Source: Beverwykella pulmonaria (lineage: Eukaryota > Ascomycota > Dothideomycetes > Pleosporales > Melanommataceae). From it: a stretch of DNA of 64,000 nucleotides. This document shows positions 12,241 to 24,150 of this stretch, piece after piece. The position numbers and the translations under genes are program-made. The stretch covers positions 224,874-288,873 of the forward strand of contig BCHH01000006.1 in NCBI GenBank assembly GCA_001599595.1, read 5' to 3'. Below the pieces are notes generated by a model, which was given only the letters and a program-made list of their open reading frames with translations, had not been told where the DNA came from and did no database searches. The stretch's first letter is position 1. Each line of letters begins with the position of its first letter.

Positions 12241-12496
12241 CATCTCCCAGCTTCGTCTCGGTCTCCGTTCAGGGGGATCAACACCTCACTGATCGATAGA
12301 GAAGCTCTACTATCTCTANNNNNNNNNNNNNNNNNNNNNNNNNNNNNNNNNNNNNNNNNNNNNNNNNNNNNNNNNNNNNNNNNNNNNNNNNNNNNNNNNN
12401 NNNNNNNNNNNNNNNNNNCATCTCCCAGCTTCGTCTCGGTCTCCGTTCAGGGGGATCAACACCTCACTGATCGATAGAGAAGCTCTACTATCTCTA
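12241..12496. other. 100-N assembly gap between two identical 78-bp edges
   Basis: Positions 12319-12418 are exactly 100 N, the usual placeholder for a gap of unknown size. The 78 bases before it (12241-12318) are identical to the 78 bases after it (12419-12496). The simplest reading is two contig ends that overlap and were not merged, so the true gap may be zero or negative. A real tandem duplication or transposon end cannot be excluded. Confidence 0.95.
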
Positions 12497-12915
12497 CTCT
12501 GATAGGCCTGTCTTGCTAAGCTCACGGCAAGCTTCAAGGCAAGCACAACGCTCACGGGGCCTATCACGAGCCTGAGTACGAGCCTGAGCCTATCGGTCAA
12601 TTACGTGAGGCGAGACGAGCTCTGGCCCCCAATACAAGCGTTCCACAACCAAACTACCTACTTCCTGCAGGCCGGAGTGATAAATAGATGGTTATTCTTA
12701 TTTCTTTCAATTAGTTGCGCTACTGAAGCCAACATCAACTGACCTAACTTCGGAGCGGCGCATCGATCATTATCCTTCCACCACAGCCCTCCTATCACAA
12801 ATGTTGTATCACGATATAATTTAGTATTCAACTTTCCAATCGGAGAAGGAGTAGCACAAGAATATCCATAAAGTAGTCGCACATTCTTTCCATTCCCATT
12901 CAGCTTTGCTCCTGT

Positions 12916-14430
12916 TTAAGAAGCCCTTTTCTGAAACAGTATCTTAATAGGCTTTTTTTCCACTAGCAGAAAGGTCCGTAGATCTTCCCATCGTAATGTT
13001 TCCCCTTCTGCAGGCCCGATATCAAAGGTCCACAATAACTTGGTAAGCACTAGCTGCATTTCTGCCCATGCGAGGTTCTTTCCCAGACATGAGCGCGGCC
13101 CTACATTGAAAGCTTGAACTGCTTCTCGTTTGTCACTGTGAAACGGTGAAGTTGGAGTCGAGTATTCGGTTGGAACCCATCGCTCGGGAATGAAAGAGGT
13201 GGCTGATTGGAAGCAGTTCGGATCGCGGTGTAGTGAATATGCTCCAATTGATACCCTAATCTAAGAAGAATTCAGCCTTGACGGCTAACATTTTGTGTGT
13301 GTATGTGCGTGAGAGAGAGAGAGAGTCGGTGTAGAGACTTACCCCTTCTTGAAGCCATGCTCCACAAACTTTAGCTCCTCCTGCAGGCACCAGTCGAGGC
13401 AGTATCCACGGAACCGGTGGACAGAGCTGCAATCCTTCATTGACAACAGCACGAAGATATAGTAAGCTGTTAGTCTTGATTATGCTGATATCGGTCTCTT
13501 TTTCAAACGCAGATCGTATCTCTTCAACTAATATGTCGCGTTTATCTGGGTTGGCGGCCAGATAACTGATAATACCTCCTAGAACAGTTGCAGTGGTCTC
13601 ACTTCCAGCAGTGGTGAGTATCGCAGCTGTTGTATCAACCTCCTGTCGTGTCATCCCCTTTCCCTCTTTCGTTTCTTTCAGTGCATGGGCAATGATATCT
13701 GGTCTTTCCACCTCCCAATTCATTCTACGTTCTACCTTACCAGCAATGAACTTGGAATGGTCATCCCGCATTTTTATCAAGGAGGGCGGGATACACCTCC
13801 ATAATAGCCAGTCAAACATTGGGTATTATTTTGCAGCTGCAAGAAAAGTAGCCCCTTTAACACTGTTGTAGAGCTTGGCTACCCAAGGATGGTATTCGGA
13901 ATTCTGGAGGCAGTTGAAGGATTCGCCGAATCCTAGATCTCCGAAGGTATCGAAGGTGGTGAAGTTAAGCCACGGGAATATATCAGCAACCGCTCCATTA
14001 TTCTCCTTTTTCTTGTTGCCCTCGACGATTTCACCGAGGCGTTGCACAAGCAGATTGATGTACCGAAGTATGATAAGTTCTTGTGCTCTCAAAGCGCGGT
14101 CTGTGAATCCCCAGACGAGGGTTTTGCGCATACGTGCATGGGTTTGACTGTCTACAGCACTGAGCAAAGAAGTGCCGCCAGGATTTTGCCACCACAAAAG
14201 ATCTTTAAGGAAGTGCGGGCGTCCAGGCTGAGGTTGAAGAATATCGGACCATGCGTCTGGATGCACGAACGTCACTTCGTCCGGGCTAATGCGGAGGATA
14301 GGTCCGTTGAAGGCGAGCAAGGTGAAGTCTAGAAGTTAAAAAGCACGCAAAATTGGAATCTTTTTGATAAACTCAGCTTGTGAGTTAGAATTAGTGCCCT
14401 GGAAATTTGGGGTGAGGTTGTATCGTGAGA
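12916..14430 (-). pseudogene. Cytochrome P450 (CYP65-like), decayed
   Basis: This is the remnant of a microsomal-type P450 resembling the trichothecene C-15 hydroxylase group. The last exon (13260-12916) keeps the PERW motif and the haem loop FNVGPRSCLG. The preceding exon, ending at 13343, has the I-helix AGSETT. The intron between them, 13342-13261, is in phase. Damage: an in-frame TAA at 13828-13826 inside FLAAAK-YPMFDW, with no intron able to remove it; the K-helix ExxR motif reads EGLQ, losing the structural Arg; and the 5' exon (about 14430-14370) survives only as YNL followed out of frame by HPKFPG. The body continues from LLAFNGPILR at about 14320 after an apparent acceptor. No functional enzyme is expected. 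A single sequencing error could explain the stop but not the other two defects. Confidence 0.8.
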
Positions 14431-15017
14431 ATTTCCGCAGGGTGAGAAAGTGGGGTTGCTACGCCGCAATGCTCATGTCAGCCACCTTTGCATTTCACTG
14501 CATGGAATATAGCCTCTTCGTATCATTTTACCCAGTCAGCAGGCCGCCGTTCGTTAGATGTAGAAAGTACGGCTCGTAGGAATCCTTCTCTTGCGCCATA
14601 CATATCACTAGCTCTTTGTAGGGGTACAACTATATCCCGTTCGAGTTTCTTGCAACTTGCTAATAGAGATCAGCAACAGTTCTAATCAACATCAATGAGA
14701 CCCTAACTATCGACTTCCAATTCCGTGGCCACTTGCACGGAAACACCACCGGACTTGACAACGCCTCTTGGTGTTGGGACTCGCCATTTTCAGTTTTATC
14801 TCTCGCTATTGAAGGCCTTGTGGTCCTTCCTCTTTATATTGGTGACCTATTCCAGCATCTGTGAGCGCCTTGATCTTGTGTCGTCCTTCGCTTTTCGTCC
14901 TTCGTTTTTCTTCCTTCACGTTTCGTCCATCCTTGGTGCAGTCCATCTTAGCCACATGGGTAGATCCTTGTGAGCACCTCGTACGTAAGTTTTGTCGACT
15001 GTAAGCCGAGGATACTA
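14431..15017. other. Intergenic region
   Basis: No gene or repeat recognised between the decayed P450 and the next inverted-repeat element. An 82-codon plus-strand frame at 14725-14973 is pyrimidine-rich and has no domain. Confidence 0.4.
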
Positions 15018-15794
15018 CCAGTCACGAGGATACATCATTGACTAATCAGCTTGCCAGACTATATTACAGCTGTACACTTCTGACATCTTACAAGCAATAC
15101 ACGCGTACACACTCCCTCACCATATTGCTTACATTAACCACTGCTAGATAGTAGAAGTAAACTGAAGCATAGTTCACAGTGCCTAACCGTTGGTTTTCCT
15201 TCATTGTTGATAAAGAGGAAGCACCCTACACTCGATAGTGGAACAGAACCTTTAATATTACTACAGATTATACATGGGGCATTGTGCGACATATCTGGGA
15301 AACATAGGATCGCTCTCCATGAAAGAGGATCGTAGATCTACGGTGCTAGCCCATCTCTTTAGACAACTCCTGTCACTTCCGATCTGTCGCTGGAATACGT
15401 GATCGAGGAAGCTGTATGAGTCGTCGAAGGTCTTATAGCAGCTGGTGCAGGCGTGGCTGCTACATGCTCTCAAAGCACATCACATCCTTCACAGCTTTCC
15501 TCGAAATATTATAATAGCTTGGCAGTAGTTCATCATAGAAGACAGGATCGATTGAAGGGGTGTATCTGCGGAGTGCCAAATTATAGAATTGCTGTTAAAT
15601 TTGAACAGTGCATGCAACAGTGAGATAAGTTATTATGACAGATGTGTGGTTGCCGGATATGTCGTTTGGTTATAAGCGAGGTGAGGGTATAAAGATGTAT
15701 ATTATGTGTATCTCGGTGTGTGTGATGTATGTAGTATACTATTGATATATATAATGAAGGAAGTGATTAGTCAGTGGTATATATCACGTGGTTG
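15018..15794. mobile_element. Non-autonomous TIR element, ~0.78 kb
   Basis: The left end carries CCAGTCACGAGGATA then CATTGACTAATCAG. The right end, reverse-complemented, carries CCACGTGATATATACCACTGACTAATCAC. Ends and subterminal AT-rich blocks match the family at 7116-8890 and 38920-39194. The interior contains no transposase. A solo sequence resembling the right flank, with ATCCACGTGATTAGGATGG, lies at about 16256-16290. Confidence 0.7.
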
Positions 15795-16592
15795 ATGCCA
15801 AGTCCCGACACGGGCCTTGGTGCCTCAGGGCAGAACTTCCTCGTCCTTCTCCTCCACCTTGTCCATCTCTCCTCAGCCATCATCAACAGCCTCATTGTAC
15901 GCTCAATAGGCTAATATGGCTCGATTTCTATCCCCACCCACCATCCCAACAAGTTCGACACGAACCCAAACCACTTGCGTTGTTTTTTGCATTTATTTTG
16001 ATTCTTTGCTTTTCTGTATATAGTCCGAAGCCGGGTGGCCAGCTCCCACTCAGAGTACTACGTACTACGTACTCTCCAATATCTGTAGGCCCCTGAGTAC
16101 CCTCGGAGGGATCTCATCGCTCGCACGTGACTGGGCCATGAGAGTTCTCACACGAGACTCAACTACGGGAGCTGCCCCTGAGCTTACGCCCCCAAATCAA
16201 GCGTTACAAACAAGATAAACACCTACTTCCCTGATGATGATGCGTGAGAGATAGATCCACGTGATTAGGATGGTGCAGGCTTATAGTTAACAGAGATGTT
16301 TCATGATGAATACCCGGAACTCGAGGTATTTTCTGCATGTTCCCACGTCCAGAGAAAATAATATGGTTGTGCCTAGACGTATTTTTAGGAACTTGTAAAG
16401 CCGTGCTGGTTGATAAATTATGGTTTGGTATGCCATGCTGATCCTCTTACCATATGCTGAATTCAAGTAATTCTTTATTAAGCTCTGCCAAACGGCTAGT
16501 CTTTATCCGGCTAGCGCTCCCTATTAGGTAAGGACAAATCGCCAAGCCACACCATCATCCCTCATCCCAGTTTTCGTTGGAACCGCCTCAAG
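15795..16592. other. Intergenic / 5' region of the histidine kinase gene
   Basis: No coding feature is supported. An AGTACTACGTACTACGTACT tract lies near 16055-16075. The sequence just before the kinase ATG is CA/CT-rich, as is common for fungal leaders. Confidence 0.4.
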
Positions 16593-19500
16593 ATGCAGCC
16601 AGGCGACCTCATGGAACTGCGAGAAGAGCGCGACAATACTCAAATGGTGAACCTGTCGCCGGGTCTGTCAGCGTCACCCATCCTGCGCTCGGCGGACTCA
16701 AGGGATGAGCTTCAGAAAGCCGCTTTCAATGAGCTGGATGCTGTTGGCTTGGCCGAATTCCTTGACCAGGACAGCCGCCCTACCTTCATTTTGGACCTCG
16801 ATTCCGATTATGTGGACGTTGACAGTCGCAAGGATGAAATTCGGCCCATATTTCTCAACGCTGCACTGCGGACATACGACCGCTTGCTGGATAGCATTAC
16901 AGGTGCGTTAACGGAAAAAACATCCAACGATTCAGACACAACAACATATGATGAGTTTCGATCATGGGCTACGGGCGTCAGCAAGTTCGATGACTCTAGA
17001 GACGTCTTTCCTCTCACTCTCATTTACCAGGGAATGCTCTGGACTGGATCTACCATTCGGCAAAGGTGGAGAGTGATAAGCGGAAACCAATGCTATCAGA
17101 TCTCTGACGTGCCGAAGGGCAACCTCTTCTCGGGCTCACCGAGCGCACTCGCAGTTGATGGGAGTAGCAGTCCAAAAACTAGTCCCTCAAAGGGTACTTT
17201 GGGCTCTCGAAATCAGCCTACACAGCTTCTGCGTACCAACACCCCTGAAACTACGCCCACTGTGAAAAGCAGCACCTTGGTCTCATCATCGCGAAAGTAT
17301 AGGCCACAAAGTTCAAAGGTCTCGGACATCAGATCCAGCAATACTACGAGTAGCAGTGCCTCCATAACACTCGCATCACCAGAGCACATCGTCCCGGACT
17401 GGACCGTTGCGCAACCAAAGGGAGTGTTGTCGGAACATCTTGTATTTGCTCGTTCAGTCGATTGGGCTGCCACTCCCCTAGGACCTATGGAAAACTGGTC
17501 TGTTGCCTTCCGCGAAGTCGCCAATCTGGTTATGAGGAATCCGCATCCCGCTGCTTTGTTTTGGGGTGAAGAGTTGACAATGTTTTATAACGAAGCGTAC
17601 AAGATTGAAGTAGCTGGTAACAAACATCCTGATCTCATGGGAACTGGTTTCTCCGGTCCATTCTCGGAGCTGTGGGATAGTGTTGGGCCAGTTTTCAGAG
17701 AGTGCGCTCGCACAGGCAATAGCGTTCGGAGAGAAAACGACATGCTACCAATCGAGAGGTTCGGATATCTCGAAGACACATTTTTCTCTTGGTCCTTCAC
17801 GCCACTTTACGGTGGGACTGGGAAGATACTAGGCTTCTATAATGCCCCCTTCGAAACGACTTACCAAACTATCAGCAGTCGTAGAATGCAAACATTGCGC
17901 TATCTTGGCGAAAGCCTTGCGCTAGCGAGATCTACAAAAGGTTTCTGGAAATGCGTACTTGAGGGTCTTGAGGACAATCACCATGACGTTCCATTCGCGC
18001 TTCTGTATTCCGTCGCGGATGCTGATGACGCCGATACAGCCTCTCATTCTTCGGACAGCACGATCTCCTTGAAGTCTTGTCTCCTAGAAGGGTCGATTGG
18101 CATCCCTGATGGACATCCCGCCTCGCCACCGAGGCTCGACTTGAAAAGAAGCAAAGAAGGGTTCATACCTGCCTTCCGCGAAGCAATGAGAACACGGGAG
18201 CCAACTACGCTTCATACCCGTGACGGAAGCCTCCCAGAAGCTCTACTGGAAGGTATTGAGTGGCGCGGAAATGGGGATGCGTGCAAAGAGGCCATAATTA
18301 TCCCGGTTCGACCGACCAATGGGGAAAACATCTTTGCCTTTCTATTGATTGGAATCAATCCTCGAAGGGCGTATGATGACGACTATCGAGCCTTTGCAGC
18401 CATGTTGAACAGGCAACTGGCCACATCCTTGGCTTCAGTACTACTCTTCGAGGATGAGGTCCGACGGAGTAGGAACGCAGCAGAAATTGCTGCACTGGAA
18501 CGTGAACAACTTAGCCAGGAACTTGAGCTACAAGCCAGCCGTATGCGACGTATGACTGAATTTTCACCTTTGGGCATGTATCTTTTCAGTCCGGATGGCG
18601 TTCTGTTAGAGGCAAATGATCGTTATTATGAGATGACGGGTCATCCGAGGGAAAACGCCGATGCTTTGATGTTTTTAGAATTTATTGCTGAAGGCAGCCG
18701 ACAAGACGCACAAGAGATGTGGGAGCAGATGGTCACTGACATGAAACCGCAAACTAAGGAGCTTCAACTTCGAAAAGCCAAAATGGAGCCCCGAGATCTA
18801 ACAACTGGCGAACCTATTGAATATTGGGTCCTTGCATCTTCAATGCCCGAAGTTAGGATGGATGGCAGTCTACGCTCTATCATGGGCTCAATAGCAGACA
18901 TCTCACATCTGAAGTGGGCACAAGGCCTGCAAGAGCGTAGACTACGAGAAGCGGAAGAAACTAAACGACAGCAGAACGAGTTTATAGACATTACTTCCCA
19001 TGAAATGCGGAATGTAGGTTGCCACCATATCTTTCATGTGAGATTGGGTTGCTGACAAAATGCAGCCACTGAGCGCAATTCTGATATGTGCAGACGATAT
19101 TCGCGATTCTTTAACCCAGCACAACTTCGCCAAGGGAGATGCAGCTGTCATTTCAGACTGCATTGAGGCTGCCAACAATATAGCTCTCTGCGTCCAGCAC
19201 CAGAAATCCATCGTGGATGATATACTTACTGTTTCCAAGCTTGACTCGAACCTCCTTCTAATTACTCCGATCCCTGCTCAGCCTGTCGCCGTCATTCAGC
19301 GCGCAATGAGTATGTTCAAGCCCGAGGTTCAAGCCAAAGATATCGAGTTTAACTTTTGTCCCCGGGACTCTCTCAAGGAGCATGACATCGATTGGGTGAA
19401 TCTTGACCCCAGCCGCTTGCTCCAAATCACCGTCAATCTCATCACGAATGCGATCAAATTCACGGCAACGTCGCCCAAGCGAGTAATCTCCGTGCATATC

Positions 19501-20460
19501 GGCGCCTCAACTGAGCCACTCGACCTTCACAGCAAGGGATTTGAGTACGTGCCAACGCGAGGTGCTCTTGTTGACATTACCGCAGGCGAAGAGTGGGGCG
19601 ACGGCGAGCTGTTGTATATCCGGGTACAGGTCGAGGACACGGGTTGCGGTCTCACCCCTGAGGAGAAGCAGCTCCTCTTCGAACGTTTCGCACAAGCCTC
19701 GCCACGTACGCATGCCCATTACGGCGGTAGCGGTCTTGGCCTGTTCATCTCTCGCCAGCTCGCTGAGCTACACGGCGGTCAGATTGGCGTGTCGTCTGAA
19801 GCTGACGTTGGAAGTACATTCGGCTTCTTCATCCAAGCACGAAGGATCAAGGCGTACAAGCGACCGCCACTCTCACGCGGCGCATCAATACAATTGAACG
19901 CCATCGCAGAGGCCGAGGCAGACGTAAATGCCTCCCGAGCGTCGGCCGCACTAGCATCACATCCACATCCACAAACACAGACACCAAAACCGGAGCGCAT
20001 AGACCCAGACGGTTACGCGCATCTGCATGTACTCATCGTAGAAGACAATCTCGTCAACCAGAAAGTGCTCTGTAAACAACTGCAGAAAGCCGGCTGCACA
20101 GTCAGCGTCGCAGATAACGGCCTCCGCGCCCTCGAATATCTCGCTACCACCGAATTCCAAACACCTGACGGGATCCCACTGTCGATTATCCTCATGGATC
20201 TTGAGATGCCGGAGATGGATGGGCTGACGTGTGTGGGGTGTATACGGAAAATGCAGGCTGATGGTACAATTCAGAGGCATGTGCCTGTGATAGCGGTGAC
20301 GGCGAATGTGAGGGGCGAGCAGATTGCTATGGCGAGAAATAGTGGGATGGATGATGTAGTTAGTAAGCCGTTTCGGGTACCGGAGTTGCTAGCGAAGATC
20401 GAAGCGTTATTGGAGAAGATTGAGGTTGGTGTCAAGAGAAGGGCTCAAACCTGGCATTAG
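16593..20460 (+). CDS. Hybrid sensor histidine kinase (PAS-GAF-PAS-HisKA-HATPase-REC)
   Basis: This is a multidomain phosphorelay sensor that should autophosphorylate and pass phosphate through its own receiver to a histidine phosphotransfer protein. Two exons, 16593-19013 and 19066-20460, give 1271 aa. The 52-nt intron falls inside the H-box and restores SHEMRNPLSA with phospho-His803. Order: a disordered Ser/Thr-rich N-terminus; a PAS-like region about 280-425 starting VDWAATPLGPMENW; a GAF-like region about 435-620; a PAS about 650-770 (SPLGMYLFSPDG); HisKA from about 790; an ATPase with N-box NLITNAIKF, DTGCGL and GSGLGLFIS; a receiver about 1126-1260 with VEDN, phospho-acceptor Asp1185 in MDLEMPEMDG, and the conserved Lys in SKPF. 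No transmembrane helix is seen, so it is probably cytosolic. All catalytic residues are present. The signal is unknown. Confidence 0.95.
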
Positions 20461-20789
20461 GTTGAAACTTATTTTGCATTTCGATTTTGGAGGGGGCTAT
20501 CAAGTAATTGCGCAGAGTAGGAGTGTTTGCGACCTTTTTGGGGGGGGCAGAAATCTTGCATTGTTTTCTTTGACAGTTGTAGAAGATTTTCATAAACAGG
20601 GCGAGGGTTATAGGGAAAGAGCTGGATGCTTGCAACAAGGGAAGTAACAATATAGGCTTGAAGATACCCTCTTTAGTTCACAGGTTCTTCAAACAAATAT
20701 AATAAGACAACGTATCAATGTATGCGATCTCTTGGATTCGATCGCAGTTCCTACTTCAGACTTTCCGCACTCTCGCTTTCTTTTCCTCC

Positions 20790-21544
20790 TTATGACGTGC
20801 ACTTTCCCGCCGGCAGCCCATGCCAATCCTTCGGATCCAGCTGATCAGGCGAGATGTAGCAGTTCGCTTCCTCCACCATCTTTACCCATGTATCATTCCC
20901 ACCGACTTTGGTTCCTTTACTCCAACACCCAATATCAGCCCATCCATAGTTTGTCGTGTTGTAAATAGTCTGGCATGCAGGCTGCGAGAGGTCTGTACAG
21001 TTGCGGCACTGGAAAGACCTCAAGGTGCTTTTGAGCAAGCCGACCTAGAACGAACGACGTGGTTAGTCCACACGACATCGAGGAAGAGAACAAGGATTAT
21101 CCGCACCTGGTGCCTCGATGCAGTACCACAATTTTGCACCAAATTCGGCAGATCCAGCTCATCCCCGTTCATTAAATGATCCTCATGCAGCCAGCATCCT
21201 TTCCCACCAGCTTTCCCCCCCCTCACCTCGCCCACATTCCCCACACCCCAATGCGTAGCCGTGAAGCTCAACTTGTAGCTCTCCGGAATACTAGCCCATG
21301 CCCAGATATAACTACCCGTGTCTGAGCCTTGAGCGAGCCCCTTAGGGTCCCCAGGCATCGAGGTGGTGGTCCAGCACGTTATGTTTACCATGTCGTTCGC
21401 GGAAAAGGAGTAAGCGACGTCGGATTGGGAGTCAGCGTACAGGCGGCAGAAAGCGGATTCTTCGGCGGGTAGGAGTACAAAAGGAGATATAGCGCGAGCA
21501 GAGAGGGAGATGAAGCGAGTGAGGAAATGGGTAATCGGAGACAT
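20790..21544 (-). CDS. Secreted Cys-rich protein, unknown function
   Basis: Two exons, 21544-21107 and 21044-20790, give 230 aa. The 62-nt intron has a GTGCGG donor, an ACTAACC branch site and a TTCTAG acceptor, and is in phase 0. The N-terminus is hydrophobic and signal-like (about residues 1-30), and roughly ten cysteines follow, including a QCRNC pair. Trp, Gly and Thr are frequent in the mature part. I recognise no named domain. It is convergent with the histidine kinase gene, about 330 bp away. It could be a secreted effector-like or cell-wall protein, which is inference from composition only. Confidence 0.7.
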
Positions 21545-24150
21545 CGTGGGTGATGGAAATTGGAATGATGGAACTGTAGTGTAAGGGAGACGCTAGAGGT
21601 GTGCACTTGTATCCATCGTTCAGTTTTCTCTTTCAGATCGATGTTCATATAGTTTATTCGGGGCCCTTGTAGTATAAGAAAAAGGATTCCAGCCGCACTA
21701 CGCCGCTATATCGCCTACATTAGAATGGAGTCGTCCTGCATATCAATTACTGATTGTTAATGAGACCCGCGCGACAATCCAAGACCAAAGCAATCTCCAC
21801 TAAGAATGTTTCGGGTCATCTGCTGTTATTAAAGGATTCCATCTCACGGTTATTAATATGGGAATGTTTGTTGAGCCGCGGATACAGCGCCACATGCAGG
21901 AACATAGCCTAATAACGAGTCCGGGCGGTGCGCCAATCGCTGTTGGGGATAAATCACTGTGAAATAGCGCAGGGAGCGGGATGTGGCGAGTTGTAGAGGG
22001 GATGGTGATGGAGCTGGAGCGAGCTGGAGTGAGCTTGGAGTGAGCTTGGAGTGAGATTGGAGTGAAATTGAAGTGAGTTGTGGCGTGGGTTGGTGGCACC
22101 CTCGGCAGGTTACCGATACCGGTACCGGTAAGCCGAGTAGGCAAAATTGGCGAGAATCTTGGTCTTGCTACACTGCTCTCTTTAACGCCACGACCACGCC
22201 TATCTGCTAATCTTTGCTACCTCATCCACATTGCGACCCTGAAGCATTTCTAGCCTCGAATGCCTTGATTTACAACGAGTGCGGAGAAATGGTAGGGAAC
22301 TGCTTTGCATTAAACTCGCTGACATACCCGAAATGGCATGCCTATAAGTACAAAATATATGACCATTCATCATAGCACGCCGGCACTGCCTTTCTCGCAA
22401 TGACTGTTTTTACACACGTCAATGCTTGCGTGTTTGCTGGAGCCCCGCGATATAAGGGACTCTATGTCTCAGTAACTCTCCGAAAAACAAGCCTAAAACG
22501 GACACGAACCACCCCAAATCATTGCGAACACAGAAGTCAAATTTCCAAACCTCGAGCACTGGGCTCCATATTCGGAATAATTATACTCCTGCAGAAACAC
22601 AAATTCCTACTATCACTAAATTCGCCAATCGACCTCGCGATTAGCATGTTGAGTGAGCAGCAATATGTTACTTATATATGCAAAGCAAGTACCCCTGCAG
22701 CTGGAAATCAATACCATATTTGATAGAACTCTGCGGTTTCAATCCCTATCTGCAAAGTAAGTTTATAACGCGACTGCTCATGTAGTGTAAATGTGGTGCT
22801 AAGTGGCAGTGTCGCATCCTCTTCCAGTTCATTGGAAATAAGCAATCTTTATTTAGTAAGGGGATTCTTAAAATTCGAAAACACCCATTACACATCAATT
22901 AGCATAGTTACTGCATGGTTCCTGCCTATAATAGATGCTTCTATGGTAAGCCTGCTCTATACCGAAACCATGATTCAAACCCCCCAAAAACAAAACACTG
23001 CCCTAAGCTTCACAGAGAAACTTTCACTACAACATTCCAAGCGGCAAATACCAAAGAAAGCCGAAGAAGTGGGCACCTAGCCACGACTGAAAGAATTCTG
23101 CGGAGGGCATTGTGTCTAGACTATACTCAGGACTGCAATCAGAGTCCCTGTCTCTACACATAAAGACAGAATCATGATATTAATATTGATTTCCCGCAGC
23201 ACTGTCGGTAGGATATAATATATCCATTTTCGAGGTAATGCGATTGAAGAAGGCAGAGTTTGTCAACGAGGAAGGCCGCATCCGATTCCGAGAGAGGGAA
23301 GGGGAACAAGGCGAGGAAGGAGTGTAAGTAGGCTTACAATAGCAGAATGCGAGAAGTGAAGGTTTAGGAAATAGATGTCTGTATTATTTCGCAGTTCAGT
23401 TCACGGTGCCTGAAGCTGTGGAGGCTCTCACATCCATTTCTCAGTGAATGAAGATCAATTGATTTTTGGTGTAAATTTCGATCACATGAAATCCAACGAG
23501 AAAGCGGTGAGACGGACTCCGAACGCCATTCTCACGATGCACATCACTGCCCGTCTTCAAAGTGCCCCAACCCTCGACAATTGATCTTAGTGTCAGTCAT
23601 CAAAGTGTGAAAATCCTTCGCAGGAACGTGGTTCACCTGCACGTCAGATATCCAACCAGATTCTGCGCGTGGGAAACACGATCTAGGTCTGACATGCATG
23701 GATCCTCCCAACGGTGGTCCAGAGTCCGGTCATGGAGGCGAAAAGATTGCCTTCACTCGTTTGGCGCGCATTCCCAACGCAGAGCTAAACATCGGACCTC
23801 GCGCACACCGGAGAGTAAGCCACAGAGTCCATAGTGTATATTATATGCTTGGCTCTCGATGGGTCACATCATAGGCATGGTTTTGATGAGGCCTAATTTA
23901 TGTATCCCCTACGGCAATTTACCGCACGTGGCACAGCGCCCCCTCATGCCTAATCCGGCAGGCTCATATACGGGCTATGCACAACACCACGTCCAGGCCA
24001 GCAATCATCCATTCGATATAAATTTTGTACATTCAGCCATGATGTCCACAGCTCTTAGCCTCACGTCTCCCTTTCGCCATTGTGCACTTCGTGAAGACAC
24101 TCCGCTCTGTCCAGCACGTCGCTCCTCCCCTGCTGACTGTGCTCTCGACA
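21545..24150. other. Long intergenic region, no gene recognised
   Basis: About 2.6 kb without a supportable gene; long parts (22150-23200) are A/T-rich. A short frame near 23238-23324 (+) beginning MRLKKAEFVNEEGR is rich in charged residues but isolated. The last few hundred bases hold the promoter of the protease gene. A small tandem repeat at 22011-22083 is annotated separately. Confidence 0.4.
22011..22083. repeat. ~11-bp tandem repeat (GAGCTTGGAGT)
   Basis: About six imperfect head-to-tail copies of a GAGCTTGGAGT-like unit, drifting to GAAATTGAAGT at the 3' side. Confidence 0.7.

Noticed and set aside
13826..13860. Intron that would remove the P450 stop
   Set aside because: The only acceptor-like TTTTCTTGCAG with donors nearby gives either a 28-nt intron or the wrong frame.
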